Of a stretch of 64,000 nucleotides of DNA, positions 57,515 through 64,000 are shown in pieces. Each line of letters begins with the position of its first letter. The stretch's first letter is position 1. The translations under genes were made by a program, and so were the position numbers. The notes under the pieces are model-generated. The model ran no database searches and was not told where the DNA came from. It was given only the letters and a program-made list of their open reading frames with translations. The DNA lies in contig NZ_RYEV01000003.1 of NCBI RefSeq assembly GCF_004138485.1, positions 992,001-1,056,000 of the forward strand, given 5' to 3'. Source of the DNA: Peristeroidobacter soli (GTDB taxonomy: Bacteria; Pseudomonadota; Gammaproteobacteria; Steroidobacterales; Steroidobacteraceae).

Positions 57515-60232
57515 TTGAGCACCAACAAACGGATGTTTCATCGCGCCCGCTTCGCGCCTCGCGCAGCAGCGCTCACAGGGAGTGTACTGGCCATTCTTGC
57601 CGCCGCGGCCGACGCGCAGGCAGTCACTGAATGGGATCTGCCGGAGCAACCGCTGGCGAAGTCGTTGAGAGAGATCGCCGCGCAGACCGAGAGCAACATT
57701 CTTTTCGACAAGAAGCTGGTCAATGCGCAGTCGGCGCCGCCGCTGAAGATGAAGGCCACGACCGAGCAAGCATTGAAACAACTGCTGGAAGGCACCGGCC
57801 TCACTTATCGTCACCTGGACGACAAGACCGTCACGATTCAGCTGGCGAGTGCCGAGCCGTCGGCAACCACGAGCGGCAGTTATGGCCCGAGCGACGGTCG
57901 TATCCGGCTCGCTCAAGCGGATACCGGCGAAACCGCCGCGCCCCGCGAGCGCACGGTCGAAGGCCGGCCGCTGACCGATATCGAAGAAATCATCGTCACG
58001 GGTACCAACATCCGCGGCATCGAGAACAACACGGCGCAGGTCACCGTGTTGTCGCGTGAATATATCAATGCCACGGGCTACAGCACCGTGACCAAGCTGC
58101 TCGAATCGGTGACGCAGAACTTCGCGTTGGCGAATCAGAGCGGTTTGAACATTCCGGGCGTGGGCGGCTCGCGCGAGCAGGGCGCGGCCATCAATCTGCG
58201 CGGCATCGGCGAAGGTACGACCCTGGTGCTGATCAATGGCCGGCGTCTGGCGCCGGGCTTCCGTTCAGCGGCTGTCGATATCTCCGCATTGCCTCTGTCC
58301 GCCGTCGAGCGGGTGGAAATCCTGCCGGACGGCGCCTCGGCGCTGTATGGCTCCGATGCAGTCGGCGGCGTCGTCAACTTCATCCTCAGAGACGATTTCG
58401 AAGGCGCCGAGACTCGTCTGCGCGCCGGCACGGCCGATGGTATCGACGAATACCGCGGCAGCCAGGCGGTGGGCGGTTCCTGGGATTCCGGCAACGCGCT
58501 GATTTCGGCGGAGTATTACAAGCGCGACCTGCTGCTCGCCAGCGATCGCGATTTCGTGCCGAGCACGTCCATCGTCGGTTCGTTGTCGCCGGAGGAGAAA
58601 AATTATTCGGCGCTGTTCACCGGCCGCCAGAACCTCGCCGGCTCGCTCAGCGTGTTCGCCGATGCGTTCTATTCCAAACGTGAAAGTTACAACTTCGGCG
58701 GGCGTCTGACGCTGGGAGAGAGCACCACCAGCGACAATCCCCAGATGGCCGCGACCCTCGGCGTGGACTGGAGTTTCGGCGGCGACTGGCAGCTCGAAGT
58801 CTCCGGCAGCTATGCCGACAACGAGCTGGAACAGACCCAGAACAATCGCACGGCGACCGGTGTCGCCAACAACAACATGTTCGATTCCGAGTTCGAGATC
58901 CAGGCCGGCGAGGCCAAGATCGACGGCACCTTGTTCAACCTGCCGGGCGGCCCGGTGCGCGCGGCGCTGGGTGTCGGGTATCGTTCCGAGTCGTATTCGG
59001 ACCTTTCCAAACGCGTGGTCGGCGGCGCGGTCAACTTCAGCGTCGATTCCGATCAGAACATCAAGAGCGCGTTCGGCGAGTTGTACGTGCCCATCTTCGG
59101 CGATACCAATGCGGTCGAGGGCGTGCGGCGCCTCGAATTGTCCCTGGCCGGTCGTTATGACGACTACTCCACCGCCGGTTCATCGGTCGACCCGCAAGTC
59201 GGTCTGATGTACGAGCCGGTGGCGGGTTTCCGTCTGCGGGGCCGCTACGGCACTTCGTATAAGGCGCCCAATCTGGCCGACTACAACCTCGCGTCCAACA
59301 GCGCGATCGCGGCGTTCGCCAACATTCCCGGCCTGGGGCAGCGCTATCTGCTGCAGGTCACGGGCACCGACGTTTCCGGACTGGAGCCGCAGGAGTCGGA
59401 AAGCTCCTCGTTCGGTTTCGATTACGTGCCGGAGTCCGCCAACGGGCTGACGCTGTCCCTCAACTATTACCGGATCCGCTATTCCGGATTGATCGCGACG
59501 CCGGCGACCGCGGCGGTGATCCTGTCGAATCCGGCCGTGTACGGCGACTTGATCTTCAACGACCCGAGCAACGATCTGGTCAATCAATTCGTTGCCATCG
59601 GCCGGCAGGGCTTGACGGGCTTCCGCGCCTTCCTGACCCCGCCGACGCTGAATCCGAACTTCACGCCCGACCAGGTCGACATCATCGTCGATGGGCGGCG
59701 TCGCAACCTGAGCGTCGTCAAGACCAGCGGTCTCGACCTGTCGACGCAGTACGACGCCAAACTGGCGGGCGGCACGCTAACGGTCGGCGTGGGTGGCACG
59801 TACATCCTGGAGCGCGATACGCAGGTGACCCGCAGCGCTGGCGAGACCGACACGGTGGATACCATCTTCAATCCGCCCAACTGGCGCGCCCGAGCGATGG
59901 TGGGTTGGCAGCGGGCCGGGTTCTCCACCAACCTGTTCGTGAACCACACCGATTCGTACACCGACAACCGGCTCGTCACCGGGTTGCCGCCGAACAGAGA
60001 GGTGGACGCATACACGACCATGGATGTGCGAGTGGCGTACGACTTCTCCAAGCGGTTCAAGGAGGGGTTCCTGTCGGGATTCGTCGTGGCACTGAGCGCG
60101 CAGAACGCGTTGGATGAAGATCCTCCGAGCACGGCGATCTCGGGCGTTTCCACTTTCGACGTGGGCTACGACCCGGCCAATGCCAGCCCGATTGGACGGT
60201 TGATCGCCATCGAGTTCACCAAGGCCTGGTAA
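57515..60232 (+). CDS. TonB-dependent receptor with N-terminal STN signalling domain
   Basis: A 905-residue outer-membrane receptor. A signal peptide (to about residue 36, AADAQA) is followed by an STN domain (about 38-110: EWDLPEQPLAKSLREIAAQTESNILFDKKLV), a linker, a TonB-box-like IEEIIVTGTNI, a plug (about 160-275) and a 22-strand barrel ending in the usual C-terminal aromatic residue. It starts with TTG at 57515, supported by AGGAGA five bases upstream; an ATG six codons later is an alternative. Its position between FecR and a lasso-peptide isopeptidase suggests it imports the lasso peptide and reports it to FecR through STN. Confidence 0.92.
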   Translation: MSTNKRMFHRARFAPRAAALTGSVLAILAAAADAQAVTEWDLPEQPLAKSLREIAAQTESNILFDKKLVNAQSAPPLKMKATTEQALKQLLEGTGLTYRHLDDKTVTIQLASAEPSATTSGSYGPSDGRIRLAQADTGETAAPRERTVEGRPLTDIEEIIVTGTNIRGIENNTAQVTVLSREYINATGYSTVTKLLESVTQNFALANQSGLNIPGVGGSREQGAAINLRGIGEGTTLVLINGRRLAPGFRSAAVDISALPLSAVERVEILPDGASALYGSDAVGGVVNFILRDDFEGAETRLRAGTADGIDEYRGSQAVGGSWDSGNALISAEYYKRDLLLASDRDFVPSTSIVGSLSPEEKNYSALFTGRQNLAGSLSVFADAFYSKRESYNFGGRLTLGESTTSDNPQMAATLGVDWSFGGDWQLEVSGSYADNELEQTQNNRTATGVANNNMFDSEFEIQAGEAKIDGTLFNLPGGPVRAALGVGYRSESYSDLSKRVVGGAVNFSVDSDQNIKSAFGELYVPIFGDTNAVEGVRRLELSLAGRYDDYSTAGSSVDPQVGLMYEPVAGFRLRGRYGTSYKAPNLADYNLASNSAIAAFANIPGLGQRYLLQVTGTDVSGLEPQESESSSFGFDYVPESANGLTLSLNYYRIRYSGLIATPATAAVILSNPAVYGDLIFNDPSNDLVNQFVAIGRQGLTGFRAFLTPPTLNPNFTPDQVDIIVDGRRRNLSVVKTSGLDLSTQYDAKLAGGTLTVGVGGTYILERDTQVTRSAGETDTVDTIFNPPNWRARAMVGWQRAGFSTNLFVNHTDSYTDNRLVTGLPPNREVDAYTTMDVRVAYDFSKRFKEGFLSGFVVALSAQNALDEDPPSTAISGVSTFDVGYDPANASPIGRLIAIEFTKAW

Positions 60233-60255
60233 TTCAGTAAAGACGGGGCGGGGCG

Positions 60256-60288
60256 GAGGGGCTGTCTTCGGACAGCCCCTCGGTTTTT
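60256..60288 (+). terminator. Strong intrinsic terminator after the receptor gene
   Basis: A perfect 11-bp stem GAGGGGCTGTC / GACAGCCCCTC with a TTCG tetraloop is followed by GGTTTTT. It separates the receptor from the isopeptidase gene 17 bp downstream, so the latter depends on read-through or its own promoter. Confidence 0.88.
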
Positions 60289-60304
60289 CTGGAACAGCTC
60301 AGCG

Positions 60305-62512
60305 ATGCCGACCATAGCAATGAAACGTTACGTCATCCCGCTGTGTCTGGGGCTCGCTGCGACCTTGCTCACGCGTGCCGCCGTCGCTGCCGAAACGCGC
60401 CCGCCTTTGGTCATTCCAAGCGTGGTGGTGAAGACCGAGCCGCGCGCCATCACTGTCGATGACATGACGGCTCTGCGTCGCATCGACTCGCTGAGTCTGT
60501 CGCCCGACCGGCGCCGCTATGTGATATCGGTGCGACAAGGCGACCCGCTGGCGAATGAGTATCGGCTCGGCTGGTTCATCGGCGACACATCGGGCGGCGC
60601 ATTGACTCCGGTCGCGCAGGGCGGTGAGGCGCGACTGGCACAGGAGGGGCCCGGGGGCAGAGTCGGTGGCTCGATCGAACGACAGACCGCACGCTGGTCA
60701 CCCGACGGGCAATGGATTGCGTATCCATCCGTGCGCCATGGCGAAGTGCAATTGTGGCGCGCGAAAGTCGACGGGAGCTTGCAGGAACAACTCACTCACA
60801 ACGCTGCCGACGTGCGCGAGTTCGCGTGGAGTGAGGACGGCAGCGTGCTCTACTTCGCAGCCGGCACGCCACGTGCTGAGCTGCGAGCGCTCGAGGAAAA
60901 AAAGGAGCGCGGCGGTTATCAATACGACGACGATCTGAACTTCTCAGGCGACTTGCTGCTGCCCCAGCGCGAGCGAGGTTGGGATAAAGATCGATCGGTG
61001 TGGGTGGTGACACTCGCGGATCAGCGGGAGCGGTTGGCCAGCGACGCGGAGAATGAAGCGTTCAAGCTCGCCAAGGCGCGCAATGCTGGAGGTGGCGGTG
61101 CACGCCTGTCGGTAAAGGCGCCGCAAGACGCGATCTTCACGGTGAATCGCGGCGATGGTGCCGCTGCCTGGCTGGCGCGCGGCGGCGATTATTCCTTTCG
61201 AGTCAACGCGACGATTTCGGGAAACGCCGCGAGCCCCGTCGCATGCGTGGCGCAAGAATGCGCCGGGTTCATCGAAAAACTCTGGTGGCGAGGCCAGGAG
61301 GTGCTGTTCTTCCGTCGCGAGGGCAGCGGCGGCGGCGAGACCGGAATTTATGCCTGGTCGCCGACTCGCAATGCTGTTTCGACGGTGCTGCATACGGTCG
61401 ATGATTTTTTCTGGTACTGCGACCAGGCCGCCGCGCAGCTGATCTGCGTCCGGCAGACCAAGGCGCGTCCCGCGCACGTGGTGGCAATAGATATGCGCTC
61501 GGGAAAAATTCGTGAGCTGGCGGACGTCAACCCGGAGTTTCGCAATATCCGTCTGGGCAAGGTCGAGCGCTTCGAATGGCAGACGCCGCAGTTTCCCTGG
61601 CTCGCGCCGGGCCAGCCGCTGGCGGGGGCTTATCCCGAGCGCACCTTCGGCTACATTCTTTATCCGCCGGATTTCGATCCTGAAAAGAAATATCCGGTGC
61701 TGGTCGAGCCGTACAGCGCGGTCGGCTTCGACAACGCGACCAACTACGAGCTGCCGTTGCACGTGTTCGCGGCGAGCGGGATGGTGGTGTTGAATACAAC
61801 TTTCCCGACTGCGATAAATAGCGGTGCCGCGCGCCGTGGAGCGGATTCGGTCAAGCTGAAATATTCCGCGGAGCTGGATTTCCCGCATCTCACGATGTAC
61901 ATGGAGTCGACTCTGCGAGCCCTCGATGTCGTCGCGGCGCGCGGGTTTGTCGATGAGCGTCGCGTCGGCATCGGCGGGGTCAGTCACGGCTCGTTCGTGC
62001 CGCTGTATATGGTGCTCAAGCATGATCGACTGGCGGCGGTGTCGCTCTCCAGTCCCGGCTGGGGCCAGTGGGAGTATTACCAGGCCACGCGCGCCGGGAG
62101 GAAAGCGTCGGCGGCGGGCTACAGCGACTGGATGGTCAAGCCCGAAGGCGCCGGGCTGGATTTCTGGAAACGCATCGACCTGGCCGACAATGTCGACACC
62201 ATCGAAGCGCCCATCCTGATCCAGGCGGCCGCCAATGAGATGTCGGGCCAGATCCGGCTCATGAATCACATGGCCGAGGCCGGCAAGCCCTACGATGCGT
62301 ATGTGTTCGCCGGCGAGACGCACATCAAATGGCAGCCGGCACACTTGCGCGCCATCGGCATTCGTAACATCGACTGGTTCCGTTTCTGGCTGCAGAGCTA
62401 CGAAGATCCCGACCCCGCCAAGACCGCGCAGTATCAGCGCTGGCGAAAGCTGCGTGAATTGCAGGAGCTCAAGGCGCCGCGCTCCGCAACGTCGCCGGCC
62501 GCGTTGAACTGA
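60305..62512 (+). CDS. AtxE2-type lasso-peptide isopeptidase
   Basis: A 735-residue exported S9-like serine hydrolase with a signal peptide (MKRYVIPLCLGLAATLLTRAAVA). The propeller begins ITVDDMTALRRIDSLSLSPDRRRYVISVRQGDPLANEYRLGW, the hallmark opening of the lasso isopeptidase group, and the end shows ETHIKWQPAHLRAIGIRNIDWFRFWL, also typical of it. The triad is Ser560 (GGVSHGS), Glu645 (AAANEMS) and His673; a Ser-Glu-His triad with nearly this spacing was reported for AtxE2 (from memory). It should open the isopeptide macrolactam of an imported lasso peptide. The last 44 bp overlap the convergent macrolactam synthetase gene. ATG at 60320 is an alternative start. Confidence 0.9.
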   Translation: MPTIAMKRYVIPLCLGLAATLLTRAAVAAETRPPLVIPSVVVKTEPRAITVDDMTALRRIDSLSLSPDRRRYVISVRQGDPLANEYRLGWFIGDTSGGALTPVAQGGEARLAQEGPGGRVGGSIERQTARWSPDGQWIAYPSVRHGEVQLWRAKVDGSLQEQLTHNAADVREFAWSEDGSVLYFAAGTPRAELRALEEKKERGGYQYDDDLNFSGDLLLPQRERGWDKDRSVWVVTLADQRERLASDAENEAFKLAKARNAGGGGARLSVKAPQDAIFTVNRGDGAAAWLARGGDYSFRVNATISGNAASPVACVAQECAGFIEKLWWRGQEVLFFRREGSGGGETGIYAWSPTRNAVSTVLHTVDDFFWYCDQAAAQLICVRQTKARPAHVVAIDMRSGKIRELADVNPEFRNIRLGKVERFEWQTPQFPWLAPGQPLAGAYPERTFGYILYPPDFDPEKKYPVLVEPYSAVGFDNATNYELPLHVFAASGMVVLNTTFPTAINSGAARRGADSVKLKYSAELDFPHLTMYMESTLRALDVVAARGFVDERRVGIGGVSHGSFVPLYMVLKHDRLAAVSLSSPGWGQWEYYQATRAGRKASAAGYSDWMVKPEGAGLDFWKRIDLADNVDTIEAPILIQAAANEMSGQIRLMNHMAEAGKPYDAYVFAGETHIKWQPAHLRAIGIRNIDWFRFWLQSYEDPDPAKTAQYQRWRKLRELQELKAPRSATSPAALN

Positions 62513-64000
62513 CCTGTCCGGCCAGATCGTGCCATTGCTGTAACCAGATCTCGGCGGCGAGATAGCTCAGCAGGATAGGCGCGGGGATCGTGAGCGAAGG
62601 ATCGTCCGCGGCCAGACACTCGTCGAGTTTGCGGCGATCCAGATAACGTTCCTTGATCAACAGTCCCTCCAGCAGGTGCTCGCGCAGGAAGGCACGATTG
62701 CGCCGGACCAGATGTTGATAGAACGGACCGCCGGTGCCTTTCACCTGGCGCTTGCGGATTTCCGCCGGCAGCAGATCCGCGAACGCCTGTCTGGCCAGTC
62801 CGCGACTCACCCCGCCTGTCAGCATCGTGTAGGACGGAAGTCGCAGCGCGCATTCCCAAACAGGTTGCGAGTTCAACGGGTCGATGTGATCGGCATGCTG
62901 TCCGCTGTCGAAGACGAAATCGTAGTAGGCCGACCACGCGACACCTCGCACATGGTTCTGTTTGCCCGGCGGCAGGTTGGCGCGCGCGGCGAGCTCGGCG
63001 AGCGGACTGGTAAAATGTTTCCTGGTGAGGCCGCCCGCAAGCTCGGTATCGAGCAGCGTGGGACGATCGAAGACGCTGATCGGCGGGGCGTAGGGTCGAC
63101 GCAGGATGCCGTGAGAGAATGTTTTGCCGAGCACGGTCCAGAGCGAGTCCCTGCTGAGCACCGATGTGTCCGCGATCTGCTGCCACAGGCCGCGTTTGAA
63201 ACCGTGCAGATGAGCGTAGTCCATCGCGGGCAGCGGCTGCAGCGTGCCGAGAAACACCGAGTCGCCGGCTTGCCCGGAAAAGAACGCCTGGCTGCCGCGG
63301 CTCTTCACCAGCGCGAGCTCCGCATCGGTGGTTTCCAGCTTGGTGAAGTACATGGCCGGGCTGGTCCTGAGCGGCACCTGCCAGAGCCGGCGCAGGTCCA
63401 TGGACAGATCCCGCTGCGTTTCGATCAGCTCGATATTCCAGCGTTGCGCGACCAGCCGCGCGAAATGCCGCTCATCGCCGTGCCCCACGATCGCGCGAAT
63501 TTTTTCGGCGAGCCGCGGATCGAGTCCCGGCGCACGAAACCGTTCCTGATCGAAGCCCACGTCGACCGAGAGATTCAGGTACGTCGTCGCGGGCCTGGAA
63601 GGAGACTGCGCGAGACAGCCCGCCACGATCGACGAGTCCAGCCCGCCTGAGAGGCGATGTGTGACATGCCGATAGCACGAGGCCCAGGCGTCCACCGTGT
63701 TCTGCACGACCGAGCGCAGCGTCTTCGCTGCCGCATCGGGTGCGGCGAAATCCGGATCGCGCGCGATCGCTATCGGATCCCAGATGCGAGAGCGCGAAGC
63801 ACTGCCTTGCGAAAACGTCAGGCGTTCTCCCGCTGGCAACAGCGCTACGTTTTCGAGACCGGTCTGCGTGGTCGTGAGGCTGGTGTAGAACAGCCAGCGC
63901 GCGAGGTAACCTCGATTGATCGGGAAAGCCACCGGCAGCAGGCGCGTGCAGTCTTCGATGTGAGAACAAAAAATCTCGACACCGCCGTGACTGACGCGAT
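62469..64000 (-). CDS. Lasso-peptide macrolactam synthetase, asparagine-synthetase-like C protein (5' truncated)
   Basis: The frame is open to the window end (at least 510 residues), so the N-terminus is missing. The part seen begins in a glutaminase-like domain (CSHIEDCTRLLPVAFPINRGYLARW) and continues into an asparagine-synthetase B domain with the ATP-pyrophosphatase loop RLSGGLDSSIVAG and SGQAGDSVF. In lasso-peptide pathways this enzyme adenylates an Asp/Glu side chain of the core peptide and forms the ring. The assignment rests on its convergence with the isopeptidase gene; a general asparagine synthetase is unlikely because the synthetase domain is divergent and short. The precursor gene and B1/B2 protease are expected beyond 64 kb. 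Confidence 0.83.
   Translation of the reverse strand, partial: RVSHGGVEIFCSHIEDCTRLLPVAFPINRGYLARWLFYTSLTTTQTGLENVALLPAGERLTFSQGSASRSRIWDPIAIARDPDFAAPDAAAKTLRSVVQNTVDAWASCYRHVTHRLSGGLDSSIVAGCLAQSPSRPATTYLNLSVDVGFDQERFRAPGLDPRLAEKIRAIVGHGDERHFARLVAQRWNIELIETQRDLSMDLRRLWQVPLRTSPAMYFTKLETTDAELALVKSRGSQAFFSGQAGDSVFLGTLQPLPAMDYAHLHGFKRGLWQQIADTSVLSRDSLWTVLGKTFSHGILRRPYAPPISVFDRPTLLDTELAGGLTRKHFTSPLAELAARANLPPGKQNHVRGVAWSAYYDFVFDSGQHADHIDPLNSQPVWECALRLPSYTMLTGGVSRGLARQAFADLLPAEIRKRQVKGTGGPFYQHLVRRNRAFLREHLLEGLLIKERYLDRRKLDECLAADDPSLTIPAPILLSYLAAEIWLQQWHDLAGQVSSTRPATLRSAAP

Noticed and set aside
60233-62468. Search for a lasso precursor between the receptor and the C gene
   Set aside because: No 35-60 codon frame with a penultimate Thr leader and a plausible core was seen. 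The 72-bp gap before the isopeptidase is filled by a terminator, and the C-gene operon opens toward the window end.

Overview
The window is 64 kb of GC-rich, densely packed bacterial chromosome, with about 57 protein genes and short spacers. It suggests a gammaproteobacterium of the Xanthomonadales/Nevskiales/Steroidobacteraceae type. The reasons are codon usage and GC content, FecI/FecR plus TonB-dependent receptor units, an ECF sigma factor paired with a Ser/Thr kinase-TPR protein, an AgmX/ExbB/ExbD/TPR envelope operon, and an SAH riboswitch on ahcY. The lineage is an inference: there is no rRNA or tRNA gene here.

Layout. 1-18 kb is mostly housekeeping and accessory genes: a truncated ThDP enzyme, an NnrU membrane protein, an ABC exporter preceded by a possible leader peptide, GFA and DUF1203 proteins, EamA and MFS transporters with a divergent LysR gene, a stand-alone ATP-dependent DNA ligase, an M20 peptidase, a DHA2 exporter with a thioredoxin and a lone GspG, a SYLF protein, and a kinase/ECF pair. 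17.9-18.9 kb encodes a secreted protein made almost only of 16 copies of DGDSGGKRPV, followed by a small exported protein.

19.1-29.4 kb is a co-directional operon behind a cyclic-di-GMP-I (GEMM) riboswitch: a TlpA-like thioredoxin, a periplasmic coiled-coil protein, two large TPR proteins, a TPR lipoprotein, a small periplasmic protein, one TolQ/ExbB, two TolR/ExbD and a TonB-like protein with an AgmX/PglI C-terminus. The make-up resembles the Agl-Glt (gliding/envelope motor) machinery of myxobacteria and would be a proton-motive-force-driven envelope complex controlled by c-di-GMP.

29.4-41.2 kb holds a GNAT enzyme, a ClpX-type zinc-finger protein, a KefB/C-like antiporter, a PAS/zinc-knuckle protein, PEP carboxylase with an unusual active-site loop, a MarR regulator, and a GGDEF response regulator followed by matB and folD. 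41.3-47 kb is a methyl-cycle/one-carbon cluster: adenosine kinase, metK, then an SAH riboswitch leading ahcY-purU-folD, the second folD in the window. 47-55.7 kb contains hypothetical and envelope proteins, a rhomboid protease whose start codon overlaps that of an XRE regulator, a DUF1003 protein, a Tat-exported aldo/keto reductase and an S9 peptidase.

55.9-64 kb is the uptake, regulation and catabolism arm of a lasso-peptide locus: FecI-type sigma factor, FecR, a TonB-dependent receptor with an STN signalling domain and an AtxE2-type lasso-peptide isopeptidase. Converging on it is the macrolactam synthetase (asparagine-synthetase-like C protein), cut by the window end. The precursor and the leader protease are not in the window and should lie just beyond 64 kb.
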